19,525 nt of DNA from Actinomycetota bacterium (GCA_004366215.1 SIRY01000185.1:1-19525); one strand, 5' to 3'; shown: positions 8,202 through 15,757, counted from the first letter of the stretch. Program-made: numbers and translations. Notes: generated by a model not told the origin, from the letters alone.

Positions 8202-9422
8202 TCACTCCGCGTTCCACCACGAGGCACGAGCCGGTCGGATCGCTGCCCACACCTCGCCAAGCGCGATCGTGCCTCCGAACGCGCCCGGCGCCGTCGCCGT
8301 GATGCGAACATCGTCGCCGTCGAGGAGCCAGGTTCGCTCGCTCCCATCGCCGACTCGGATCGGTTCACGACCTCCCCAGGTCGCCTCGAGCAGCGAGCCC
8401 ACCTCTGCGCGGGCTGGACCAGAGACCGTCCCCGAGCAGAACAAGTCTTCGCACTCGACCGGCGCCCCGCTCACAGTCAGCTGCGCGAGCATCTGCCCTG
8501 GAGTCCAGTACGTCGTTCGTGCTGGCGGCGTCGCGATGACGGTTCCGTTGAGCTCGACCCTGAGACGCAGGTCGAGGCACCACGGGTCGTCATCGACCAG
8601 GTACGGCGCCGGAGGCGGATCCTGGAGAGGAGGGGCGACGCGTGCGGCGCGCAGCGCTTCGAGCGGCGTCAACCACGTCGCGATCGACGTCGCGAACGAC
8701 TTGCCGTTGAAGGGTCCGAGAGGGAACGTCTCGAGGGCTTGGATGTCGCGCGCACTCCAGTCGTTTGCGAGCACGACACCAGCGACGTACGAACTCATCT
8801 CAGCAGGTCGAAGCGGCGTGCCGCGGGGCGATGGCTGCCCCACGACGAAGCCCACCTCGGCCTCGAAGTCGAGCTTGGTGCTCGGCACCACGGCCGGGCC
8901 CGCGGCACCCTCAATGAGGCCCCACGGGCGCTGGACCGCCTCGCCCGAGGGCAGGACGGTCGACGCGCGCCCGTGGTACGCAATCGGCTCGAGGCGCCAC
9001 TGCGGAGGCAGCGGCGGCCCACTCGGACGAAAGATGCGTCCAGCGTTCGACGCGTGCGCCTCAGAGGCGTAGAAGTCGACGTAGGTCCGCGGCCGGATCG
9101 GCGCGAGGAGCCGCAGCTGCGCGACCGGCTGCAGCCACCGCGCGACACCATCGTGTGGCTTGCCCGTCGCGAGCGACTGTAGCTCGCCGCGCAGCCTGCT
9201 GAGTACGCTCGGCCCGCGGCCAAGGAGGGGACCGAGCGTTGAGGCTTCGACCATAGAGCGGTCGACGCTGCGCAGCACGCCGAGCTCGACGAGCGGCGCG
9301 AGGACCAGCCCAGCGTCACCGAGCCGCACCACCACCCCCTCGGGAGTCACGCCAAGAGGCAGGTGATCGAGACCGAAACCGTGATCGAGGTCCACGTCGA
9401 GCCACGACTCCGGCTGTGCCAT
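8202..9422 (-). CDS. fah: Fumarylacetoacetase
   Basis: A 406-residue enzyme that hydrolyses fumarylacetoacetate to fumarate and acetoacetate, the last step of homogentisate breakdown. It has the full-length eukaryote-like two-domain form: an N-terminal SH3-like domain (to about residue 105) and the FAH catalytic barrel. Active-site motifs are VDFYASEAHASN at 115-126 (D116 metal ligand, H123 catalytic base), DFEAEVGF at 185-192 (E187, E189 ligands), NDWSARDIQ at 220-228 (D221 ligand) and FNGKSFATSI at 238-247 (K241). ATG 9422 starts the conserved N-terminus; the frame is open to 9542 but that stretch overlaps the divergent gene. GGTGAGG lies just before the start. It heads the long minus-strand run, separated from hmgA by five cobalamin genes. 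Confidence 0.95.
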   Translation of the reverse strand: MAQPESWLDVDLDHGFGLDHLPLGVTPEGVVVRLGDAGLVLAPLVELGVLRSVDRSMVEASTLGPLLGRGPSVLSRLRGELQSLATGKPHDGVARWLQPVAQLRLLAPIRPRTYVDFYASEAHASNAGRIFRPSGPPLPPQWRLEPIAYHGRASTVLPSGEAVQRPWGLIEGAAGPAVVPSTKLDFEAEVGFVVGQPSPRGTPLRPAEMSSYVAGVVLANDWSARDIQALETFPLGPFNGKSFATSIATWLTPLEALRAARVAPPLQDPPPAPYLVDDDPWCLDLRLRVELNGTVIATPPARTTYWTPGQMLAQLTVSGAPVECEDLFCSGTVSGPARAEVGSLLEATWGGREPIRVGDGSERTWLLDGDDVRITATAPGAFGGTIALGEVWAAIRPARASWWNAE

Positions 9423-9428
9423 GTCCTC

Positions 9429-9434
9429 ACCGTA
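9429..9434 (-). promoter_or_regulatory. Candidate -10 hexamer of fah
   Basis: On the minus strand TACGGT ends 6 bp before the fah ATG, a spacing that would give a leaderless or near-leaderless mRNA. No good -35 box is visible about 17 bp further upstream, and the GAGG between hexamer and ATG could instead be a ribosome site on a longer transcript. The 112-bp gap to the divergent cbiG-cbiH gene holds no cobalamin riboswitch that I can recognise. Confidence 0.3.
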
Positions 9435-9534
9435 GCACCGAGCCGCCCCTCCGTCCCCTCGGGGTGCGCGCGCCGCACGGGTAAGCTCGGAGCTCATCGA
9501 ACGATTCTCGGGCAACACGCGGCTTGCAGACGGT

Positions 9535-11175
9535 GTGGTCATCTCGCTCGGTGACGAGGACCGGGCTTTGGCTCGCGCGCTCGGCTACGCGAGCGTTCCT
9601 CACGCCTCGATGGCCGAGCTGCGCTGGGCGCTCGATGCCTTCGGCGCACTCGTCGTCATCGCTCCGGTGCCCGTCGTCGTGCGAGCGCTCGCGTCGACGA
9701 GGCTCGCGCCAAAGCACGAGACGCCGGCCGTCGTCGCGCTCGATCGCCACCGACACTTTGCCGTCGTCATCCTCGGCGCACATCGGGGGGCAAATGAGCT
9801 TGCGCGCCGTGTGAGCGCTGCCTCGGGAGCGGTCCCAGTCGTCACGACGTCAGCAGACGAGAGCGGTGCTCCGATCCTCGAGGAGCTCCCGGGACTCGCA
9901 CGAGAGCCGCTCGACCCCGGACTCCAGCGTCGCCTCAACGACGGAGCAGCTCTGCGCGTGGCCCCACGGTCAGGGCTCATGCTCGACGGGGGCCTCAGCT
10001 CGCTCGAACGCGAGGGAGCTGAGCCCGCCGTCACCGTCAGCGTCAGCGAAGACCGCGACAGCCCTCCTCCGCGCATCATCCCTCGGACCGTCGTCGTCGG
10101 CGTCGGCCTCGCACAGCGTGCGACGGCTGACGACGTCCGCACCGCTCTCGAGCGAGCGCTGGCAGAGGCCCACCTCGAGCCGGCCGCCGTCGCTGCCCTC
10201 GCCACGATCGATCGGCGTCGACTACACCCTGCGCTCCTCGCTCAGGGACTCCCCCTCGTCGGCTTCTCGGCGGCTCAGCTCACCACGGTTCGGGTGCCAC
10301 ACCCTTCGAGCGTCGTGGCGGAGGCCGTTGGCACGCCCTCGGTCGCCGAGGCCGCCGCCTTGCTCCTCGCTGGCGACGGCGCAGAGCTCGCCTACCCGAA
10401 GCGCGCCAACGGTCCGGTGACGATCGCGCTCGCTCGCCGTTCGCACCCCCTCGGTCGGGTCGTCGTCGTCGGGCTCGGGCCCGGAGCTCCCGACCTCCTT
10501 ACCCCGCGAGCGCGAGGCGCGCTGGCGACGGCGTCCGTCGTCATCGGCTACCACGCCTACCTGACCCAGGCCGCCTCGTTCCTCGGGCCACGAGCACGGC
10601 TCCTCAGCTACGCCATCGGAGAGGAGGAAGAACGCGTGGAAGCGGCCATCGCCCACGCGCAGCGTGGAGAGCTCGTCGCGCTGCTTGCCTCGGGCGATCC
10701 TGGTATCTACGCGCTCGCATCGCTCGCCGTCGAGCGCGGCGCTCATCGTGTGCCCGTCGAGGTCGTGCCCGGCATCAGCGCGTCGTACGCCACGGCCGCT
10801 CGCGCTGGCGCTCTCCTCGGCCACGACCACGCCGTCATCTCGCTCTCAGACCTCCTCACCCCGTGGCACACCATCGAGCGTCGCCTCGAGGCTGCTGCTG
10901 CGAGCGACCTCGCCATCGTGCTCTACAACCCTCGATCCAAGCGGCGCAGTTGGCAGCTCGACAAGGCCCTCGCGATCGTCGCCCAGCATCGGCAACCCTC
11001 CACCCCGGTCCTCATCGGCCGCAACGTCGAGCGCGACGGCGAAGCGCTCGTACTCACCACCCTTGGCGAGTGCGACACGAGCGCCGTCGACATGCTGAGC
11101 CTCGTCATCGTCGGACCCTCGACCTCTCGGACTCACGCAGGCCTCGCGCTCACGCCGCGCGGGTACCGGTCATAG
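9535..11175 (+). CDS. cobJ: CbiG-CbiH fusion: cobalt-precorrin-5A hydrolase / precorrin-3B C17-methyltransferase
   Basis: A 546-residue two-enzyme fusion for corrin ring contraction. Residues 1-165 resemble the CbiG N-terminal domain (PAVVALDRHRHFAVVILGAHRGANELARRV at 64-93). Residues 185-300 are the CbiG C-terminal domain (TVVVGVG, VGTPSVAEAAALL, AYPKRANGPVTIALA). Residues 307-546 are the CobJ/CbiH methylase: GRVVVVGLGPGAPDLLTPRA at the start, LLASGDPGIYALASL at 383-397, VVPGISASYATAARAGA and IVLYNPRSKRR. CbiG opens the ring lactone and releases the C20 fragment as acetaldehyde in the early-cobalt route. The usual GCR of CbiG_C reads GLAQ at 191-194, and the N-terminal half is shorter than usual. 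Start is GTG 9535, with no clear Shine-Dalgarno; the frame is open upstream but without a standard start codon. It is divergent from fah and 2 bp from the ferredoxin gene. Confidence 0.92.
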   Translation: MVISLGDEDRALARALGYASVPHASMAELRWALDAFGALVVIAPVPVVVRALASTRLAPKHETPAVVALDRHRHFAVVILGAHRGANELARRVSAASGAVPVVTTSADESGAPILEELPGLAREPLDPGLQRRLNDGAALRVAPRSGLMLDGGLSSLEREGAEPAVTVSVSEDRDSPPPRIIPRTVVVGVGLAQRATADDVRTALERALAEAHLEPAAVAALATIDRRRLHPALLAQGLPLVGFSAAQLTTVRVPHPSSVVAEAVGTPSVAEAAALLLAGDGAELAYPKRANGPVTIALARRSHPLGRVVVVGLGPGAPDLLTPRARGALATASVVIGYHAYLTQAASFLGPRARLLSYAIGEEEERVEAAIAHAQRGELVALLASGDPGIYALASLAVERGAHRVPVEVVPGISASYATAARAGALLGHDHAVISLSDLLTPWHTIERRLEAAAASDLAIVLYNPRSKRRSWQLDKALAIVAQHRQPSTPVLIGRNVERDGEALVLTTLGECDTSAVDMLSLVIVGPSTSRTHAGLALTPRGYRS

Positions 11176-11177
11176 CG

Positions 11178-11363
11178 ATGGCCGTTCGCATCACCTCGAG
11201 CGCCTGCAGCGGCTGCGGGCTGTGCATCGTCACGTGCCCCCACCGCGCACTTCGCCCAGCGTCCGCGGCTCCGCGGGTGCTGCCCGATCGGTGCGACGCC
11301 TGCGGTGAGTGCTGGGACGTCTGCCCGACGGGGGCGATCGTCGAGGTCGAGGAGCGCCCATGA
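11178..11363 (+). CDS. Small ferredoxin with two 4Fe-4S clusters
   Basis: A 61-residue protein with two cysteine motifs of the bacterial 2[4Fe-4S] type: CSGCGLCIVTCP near residues 10-21 and CDACGECWDVCP near 40-51. Each supplies three cysteines to one cluster and the fourth to the other. There is no signal peptide or membrane segment, so it should be a cytosolic electron carrier. ATG 11178 begins 2 bp after the cbiG-cbiH stop, and the stop overlaps the cbiC start as ATGA. This tight placement suggests a partner role in cobalamin synthesis. Candidate reductive steps are precorrin-6A reduction, Co(II) to Co(I) reduction before CobO, or reduction of a cluster on CbiH; the sequence does not say which. 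Confidence 0.93.
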   Translation: MAVRITSSACSGCGLCIVTCPHRALRPASAAPRVLPDRCDACGECWDVCPTGAIVEVEERP

Positions 11364-11941
11364 TCGATGGCGGCCGCGCGAGCGAGCTTGAGAGCTACGG
11401 CATCATCGAGCGCGAGGTCGACGTCGCCCGCTTCGGCCCGCTCGCCAGAGCCGTCGCACGGCGCATCGTGCATGCGACGGCTGACCCGACGCTCGTCGCC
11501 GACCTCGTCGTGCCCGAGCCCGCGGTGCGACTCGCCGTCAACCTGCTCCGAGGTGGCGCCACCGTCGTCGTCGACTCACGGATGGTCGCAGCGGGCACAC
11601 CGCGGCTCACGCCGGTGGTCAGCCTCGATGCTCCGGTCAGCGCGACCGAGACAGCTACTCGTGCTGCCCGTGCCATGCGGGCGACGCTCGACGCGGTCTC
11701 AGGACCTGCGATCGTAGCCATCGGCAACGCACCGACGGCGCTCGAGGCAGTCCTCGACGATCCACGCCGTGTCGGTGTGGTCCTTGGGTTCTGCGTAGGC
11801 TACGTCGGCGCAGCCGAGGCCAAAGCACACCTCCTCCGCTCTGGCCTGCCTGCGTTGACGCTGCTCGGTCGGCGTGGCGGCAGTCCCGTGGCAGCCGCGG
11901 CGCTCAACGCGATCGCCATCTTGGCTAAGGAGGCACCGTGA
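11360..11941 (+). CDS. cobH: Precorrin-8X / cobalt-precorrin-8 methylmutase
   Basis: A 193-residue CobH/CbiC enzyme that moves the C11 methyl group to C12, producing cobyrinate or hydrogenobyrinate. Evidence: the N-terminal block ESYGIIEREV at 11-20, ARRIVHATADP with the proposed catalytic H38, the block LLRGGATVVVDSRMV, and the C-terminal GVVLGFCVGYVGAAEAKAHLL followed by LLGRRGGSPVAAAALNAIA. The start at ATG 11360 overlaps the ferredoxin stop; an in-frame start at 11309 lies inside the ferredoxin and adds unrelated residues. The stop overlaps the cbiX GTG. Family proteins are usually slightly longer (about 210), the difference being at the N-terminus. Confidence 0.94.
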   Translation: MIDGGRASELESYGIIEREVDVARFGPLARAVARRIVHATADPTLVADLVVPEPAVRLAVNLLRGGATVVVDSRMVAAGTPRLTPVVSLDAPVSATETATRAARAMRATLDAVSGPAIVAIGNAPTALEAVLDDPRRVGVVLGFCVGYVGAAEAKAHLLRSGLPALTLLGRRGGSPVAAAALNAIAILAKEAP

Positions 11942-13197
11942 CACGGCTTGCGCCACCGACGGATCTCGTCGTGCTCATCGGGCACGGCACGCGCAGCGAG
12001 CTCGGGCAACGTGAGTTTCGCGCGCTGGCCGCGAGAGCTCGCGAGCACTTTGGGGTCCCGGTGGTGCCCGGCTTCATCGAGTTCGCCTCCCCGACCATGT
12101 TCGAGGCGGCCGACGAGGCAGCCCGGCTCGGTGCGCACCGCATCACGGTTGCACCTGCCGTCCTCGTCGGCGCAGGTCACCTCAAGGACGACGCCGCTGC
12201 GGTGGCGGCACGCCTTCGAGCCGCGGCTCCAGCTGCGAGCGTGCGGCTCGCCTCGGCGCTCGGAGCTCAGCACGAGCTTCTCGAGCTTGCGTGCACGCGG
12301 GTCCTCGCGGCCGCTGGAGGGAGCATCGACGGGCTGCTCGTCGTCGCTCGGGGGAGCACAGACCCAGCTGCCAATGCCGAGGTCGCCAAGATCTCCCGCC
12401 TGCTCGCCGAGCGTGTCGGCGTCGATCTCGTCATGGAGGCCTTCGTCTCGCTCGCGCGCCCGAGCGTCGTCGAAGGGTTACGACGCCTCGTGCGACTCGG
12501 CGCTCGCCGGGTGGTCGTTGCGCCGTGGTGGCTCTTCGCCGGCGTGCTCCTCGACCGCGCCGCGCACCCGGTCCGTGAGGCGGGACGGGTGCTCGGCGTC
12601 GAGGTGCGTGTCGCCGAGCGCTTTGGACCTGACCCGGCTGTCCTCGACGCGCTGTGGTACGGCATCCTCGACGCGTGGCGTGGGGTACGTCGTACGTGCG
12701 ACGACTGCCTGTGGCGTCCTCCGTTCAGTACTCGGCCCCCACGAGACGTGGCTCCCACCTCAGTTCGACTCGAGATCGGCATCGGAGCCCGCGAACCGCA
12801 CCGTCTCGCACGCTTCTGGTCGGACCTCCTCGGCTACCGTGTCGGCGACCTCGACGCCGCCGGCGCCTACCTCGACCTCGTTCCGCCATCGAGCGAGCTT
12901 CCCATCGTCTTTCTCCAGCGTCTCGACGACGTCAGCCGAGCCACGAACCGGGTCCACCTCGACCTCTACAGCGACGACCGGGAGGCCATGCGTGAGCGCG
13001 CGCTCGCGCTCGGGGCGACGCAGCGATCGACGCTGCGCTCCGGCGCGGAGGGAGGAGCGTGGTACGTCCTCGCTGATCCAGAGGGCAACGAGTTCTGCGT
13101 CATGCAAGCAGATGAGCCCGACGCTGATCGAGGTCGACCGAGCCCAGGCGCGAACACCCACGTGGCGACTCCCCCCACCGGGCCCTGGCACGACTAG
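11938..13197 (+). CDS. cbiX: Tandem-domain CbiX cobaltochelatase fused to a C-terminal VOC (glyoxalase-like) domain
   Basis: A 419-residue protein. Residues 8-120 and 130-250 are two CbiX-type chelatase repeats. The first has LIGHGTRSELG with H16 and APAVLVGAGHLKDD with H81, the pair expected to bind cobalt and substrate. The second has VVARGSTDPAAN and VAPWWLFAGVLLD without those histidines, as is usual in fused CbiX. CDDC at 254-257 looks like the terminal cysteine pair of many long CbiX proteins. After a 20-residue linker, residues 276-390 are a VOC domain: SVRLEIGIGAREPHRLARFW, NRVHLDLYS, and ADPEGNEFCVMQ. A Pro/Gly-rich tail follows. GTG 11938 has a strong AAGGAGG site 5-6 bp upstream and overlaps the cobH stop (GTGA). 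V271 is a GTG codon, so the VOC part might also be translated alone, though no ribosome site precedes it. I infer chelation of sirohydrochlorin for the first half; the VOC role is unknown. Confidence 0.9.
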   Translation: MTRLAPPTDLVVLIGHGTRSELGQREFRALAARAREHFGVPVVPGFIEFASPTMFEAADEAARLGAHRITVAPAVLVGAGHLKDDAAAVAARLRAAAPAASVRLASALGAQHELLELACTRVLAAAGGSIDGLLVVARGSTDPAANAEVAKISRLLAERVGVDLVMEAFVSLARPSVVEGLRRLVRLGARRVVVAPWWLFAGVLLDRAAHPVREAGRVLGVEVRVAERFGPDPAVLDALWYGILDAWRGVRRTCDDCLWRPPFSTRPPRDVAPTSVRLEIGIGAREPHRLARFWSDLLGYRVGDLDAAGAYLDLVPPSSELPIVFLQRLDDVSRATNRVHLDLYSDDREAMRERALALGATQRSTLRSGAEGGAWYVLADPEGNEFCVMQADEPDADRGRPSPGANTHVATPPTGPWHD

Positions 13198-13208
13198 CGT
13201 GGCAGACC

Positions 13209-13973
13209 GTGACCCTCCTCCCCCTACCTCACGCTGGTCGACGCTACAGCATCGAGCGCCGCGTCCTGCTGTCTGACACGACCCCACAAGGGCGACTTCG
13301 CCTCGACGCCCTCGCACGCGTCCTCCACGACGTCGCTACCCTCGACAACACCGACGCGCCGCTCGCCGACAAGGGACTCTGGGTGATCCGCTCGATCGAC
13401 CTTGACGTCGCGACGTGGCCTCGCTACCTCGATGAGCTCGAGGTTACGACCGCGGTCTCAGGCACCGGACGCGCGTGGGCAGAACGGCGAACGGACATCA
13501 CCGTTGCCGGGCGCACTGTGGTCGCTGCGGCAACGCTCTGGGTCAACACGAACCCCTCGACCGGTGCACCAGCCTCGCTTCCAGCCGGCTTTGACGAGGT
13601 CTACGGCGCGGCCGCGGCCGGCCGCCACGTCCGTCCGAGCCTCGTGCTACACGAGCCGACCGCTGCACCCGAACTCGTCATCCACCTCGACGTGCGCCTG
13701 AGCGACCTCGACATCGTCGACCACGTCAACAACGCCGTGCACCTCGCCTTCGTCGAGGAGGCCCTGTGGCGCGGCCAGATTGCGCACGCAACGCTCGAAC
13801 CCTCCTGCCAGCTTCGCATCGAGTTCCGCCGCTCGCTGCCACGAGGACCACGGGCCACGGTCACGCTCTACCGCGCGGACGACGTCGTCATCACCGTCGG
13901 CGACGACGACGGCGTGAGCTCCATCGCCCGGGTGACCCGCTCGAACCTTGCGACATCACTCCCGGCGACGTAG
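13209..13973 (+). CDS. Acyl-ACP thioesterase-like protein (double hotdog)
   Basis: A 254-residue protein resembling bacterial acyl-ACP thioesterases (Pfam Acyl-ACP_TE), which release fatty acids from acyl carrier protein. The two hotdog halves are residues 10-115 (RRYSIERRVLLSDTTPQGRLRL, then WVIRSIDLDVATWPRYLDEL) and 150-250. The second half carries LSDLDIVDHVNNAVH at 164-178, the D-HxNN motif of this fold that contains the active-site asparagine and histidine. No signal peptide is seen. GTG 13209 lies 11 bp after the cbiX-VOC stop, so it may be the last gene of that operon. No link to cobalamin is known to me. Substrate chain length cannot be read from the sequence. Confidence 0.85.
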   Translation: MTLLPLPHAGRRYSIERRVLLSDTTPQGRLRLDALARVLHDVATLDNTDAPLADKGLWVIRSIDLDVATWPRYLDELEVTTAVSGTGRAWAERRTDITVAGRTVVAAATLWVNTNPSTGAPASLPAGFDEVYGAAAAGRHVRPSLVLHEPTAAPELVIHLDVRLSDLDIVDHVNNAVHLAFVEEALWRGQIAHATLEPSCQLRIEFRRSLPRGPRATVTLYRADDVVITVGDDDGVSSIARVTRSNLATSLPAT

Positions 13974-13974
13974 C

Positions 13975-15492
13975 TCACGCTCCAAGGGGCTCGAGCGGCG
14001 CGTAGCGGCCGAGCTCGCCGGAGCGCACGAGCCGGCTCGCACGAGCGATGTCAGGAGCGAGGTAGTGGTCGAGCTCGTAGTGAGGAACGTGACGGCGAAC
14101 GAACGCGACCACGCCCTCGAGCGACTCGGAGCTCCTTAGCGGACGGCGGAGCTCAATGCCCTGCACGGCGGCGAGAGCGGTGATCGCGACCACCGTCTGG
14201 GCATTTGCCACGACTTCTTGGAGCTTGCGAGCGGCGAAGGTCGCCATCGACACGTGGTCCTCTTGGTTCGCGCTCGTTGGGAGCGAGTCAACCGAGGCCG
14301 GGTGAGCGAGCGTCTTGTTCTCGCTTGCAAGCGCAGCGGCAGTGACCTGCGCGATCATAAAGCCTGAGTTGACGCCACCGTCTCGGACGAGAAACGGCGG
14401 CAGCCCAGAGAGGGTGTGGTCCACGAGCAGCGCAAGCTGCCGTTCGGCGAGGCCCGCGACCTCAGATGCCGCGATGCTCAGCACGTCCGCGGCGAAGGCG
14501 ACCGGTTCGGCGTGGAAGTTCCCGCCCGAGAGGACCTCTCCTGTCTCGACGAAGACGAGGGGGTTGTCAGTGACGCCGTTCGCCTCTCGGACCAGCACCG
14601 ACGCCTGCTGGCGGACGAGCTCGAGCACGGCTCCGAGGACTTGGGGCTGACACCGCAGCGAGTACGGGTCTTGGACCTTGCCGCAGTCCTGGTGGCTCTG
14701 CACGATGCCAGAACCCTCGAGGAGTGCGCGCAGCGCAGCAGCCACCTCACCCTGGCCTCCGTGGCCGCGCAACGCGTGGATCCGAGGATCGAAGGGGACG
14801 AGGCTACCTGCGGCGGCGTCGACGGCCAGTGCCCCTGCCACGATCGCAGCGCGAAGGAGCCGCTCGAGCGCAAAGAGCCCCGCGAGCGCCAGCGCGGTGG
14901 AGACCTGCGTGCCGTTGATGAGCGCGAGCCCCTCCTTCGGCCCAAACGTCACTGGCTCAAGGCCAGCTGCTCGCAGTGCCTCGGCAGCGGGCACACGCTC
15001 GCCTCCGACGACTGCCTCGCCGATGCCGAGCAAGACGGCACCGAGGTGTGCGAGCGGCGCGAGGTCGCCTGAGGCACCGACGGAACCTTTGGATGGGATC
15101 ACGGGCAGCACGTCGTGGTTGAGCAGCGCGAGCAACGCTTCGACGATGGCTCGGCGCACGCCGGACGCGCCTCGTGCGAGGCTGAGGACTTTGAGCGCGA
15201 TCACGAGGCGCACCACGGAGGGCTCGAGCGGCTCTCCGACGCCGACCGCGTGAGACAGAATCAGGTTGCGCTGGAGGAGCTCGAGTTGCCCTCGGGGGAT
15301 CTTCGTCGTCGCGAGCCTCCCAAAGCCCGTGTTGATGCCGTAGGCAGGCTCGTCGCGGTCGGCGATGCGCCGGACCGTCTGCGCCGCCGCGTCGATGCGG
15401 GGCCACGCCGACGCGTCGAGCGCCACCTGCTCTCGCTCCTCCCACAAGTGACGCAGCTGCTGGAGCGTGACCTCTCCTGGCACGAGCAGCAT
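13975..15492 (-). CDS. hutH: Histidine ammonia-lyase
   Basis: A 505-residue enzyme that deaminates histidine to trans-urocanate. The MIO prosthetic group forms from A140-S141-G142 in GSVGASGDLAPLAHLG. Other family residues are Y51 in PAYGINTGFG, H81 in NLILSHAVGVG (the histidine typical of HAL), the QDPYSLRCQPQ block, and EDHVSMATFAARK near 415-430. Length fits HAL (about 510). ATG 15492 has GGGAGG 4-5 bp upstream; the longer frame to 15549 runs into the promoter. A tyrosine ammonia-lyase is the main alternative but the SH pair favours histidine. No other hut genes are in the window. Its stop lies 1 bp from the stop of the convergent thioesterase gene. Confidence 0.94.
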   Translation of the reverse strand: MLLVPGEVTLQQLRHLWEEREQVALDASAWPRIDAAAQTVRRIADRDEPAYGINTGFGRLATTKIPRGQLELLQRNLILSHAVGVGEPLEPSVVRLVIALKVLSLARGASGVRRAIVEALLALLNHDVLPVIPSKGSVGASGDLAPLAHLGAVLLGIGEAVVGGERVPAAEALRAAGLEPVTFGPKEGLALINGTQVSTALALAGLFALERLLRAAIVAGALAVDAAAGSLVPFDPRIHALRGHGGQGEVAAALRALLEGSGIVQSHQDCGKVQDPYSLRCQPQVLGAVLELVRQQASVLVREANGVTDNPLVFVETGEVLSGGNFHAEPVAFAADVLSIAASEVAGLAERQLALLVDHTLSGLPPFLVRDGGVNSGFMIAQVTAAALASENKTLAHPASVDSLPTSANQEDHVSMATFAARKLQEVVANAQTVVAITALAAVQGIELRRPLRSSESLEGVVAFVRRHVPHYELDHYLAPDIARASRLVRSGELGRYAPLEPLGA

Positions 15493-15519
15493 CGGACCTC
15501 CCTTGCGCTGTTCGGCGGC

Positions 15520-15549
15520 ATCGTAGCGACGGCCAGGCGGCTCACGCAA
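15520..15549 (-). promoter_or_regulatory. Candidate hutH promoter
   Basis: On the minus strand TTGCGT (15544-15549) is followed after 18 bp by TACGAT (15520-15525). This is a reasonable sigma-70-like pair, and would start transcription near 15513 with a leader of about 20 nt containing the GGGAGG site of hutH. Confidence 0.5.
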
Positions 15550-15560
15550 CTCGCACTCGG

Positions 15561-15566
15561 TAGCAT
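15561..15566 (+). promoter_or_regulatory. Candidate -10 hexamer of the tRNA-Arg gene
   Basis: TAGCAT ends 10 bp before the first base of the mature tRNA, fitting a short 5' leader trimmed by RNase P. No clear -35 box is present. Confidence 0.35.
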
Positions 15567-15576
15567 CGTGCGCAGT

Positions 15577-15649
15577 GCCCTCGTAGCTCAGTGGAGAGAG
15601 CAGCTGCCTTCTAAGCAGTCGGTCGCAGGTTCGAATCCTGCCGAGGGCG
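15577..15649 (+). tRNA. tRNA-Arg, anticodon UCU
   Basis: The sequence folds into a full cloverleaf: acceptor GCCCTCG with CGAGGGC (7 bp), D stem GCTC with GAGC, anticodon stem GCTGC with GCAGT (one G-U pair), loop CTTCTAA with anticodon TCT, and T arm GCAGG-TTCGAAT-CCTGC. The discriminator is G15649 and CCA is not encoded. It reads AGA (and possibly AGG by wobble), rare arginine codons in a GC-rich genome. Confidence 0.97.
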
Positions 15650-15668
15650 CTGGTGAGCCTGGGTCCTT

Positions 15669-15683
15669 CACCCCGACGGGGTG
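15669..15683 (+). terminator. Hairpin 20 bp downstream of the tRNA, possible terminator
   Basis: CACCCC (15669-15674) and GGGGTG (15678-15683) form a 6-bp GC-rich stem with a 3-nt loop. No T-run follows, so it is not a classical intrinsic terminator, but its position just after the tRNA fits a termination role. Confidence 0.4.
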
Positions 15684-15757
15684 GGCGTCAGCGCGCTCGA
15701 TCCATCCTTGGCGAGTCGGGTAAGCCGCCGCTCCCTCGTCGCTACGAGCGAGGCCCG

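Noticed and set aside
9423..9534. Cobalamin riboswitch between fah and cbiG-cbiH
   Set aside because: At 112 bp the gap is too short for a full riboswitch on each side, and I find no B12-box-like sequence or the expected long paired structure.
11948..13276. 442-residue plus-strand frame overlapping cbiX-VOC
   Set aside because: It is an out-of-frame shadow rich in Ser and Arg. The cbiX frame has conserved motifs from end to end.
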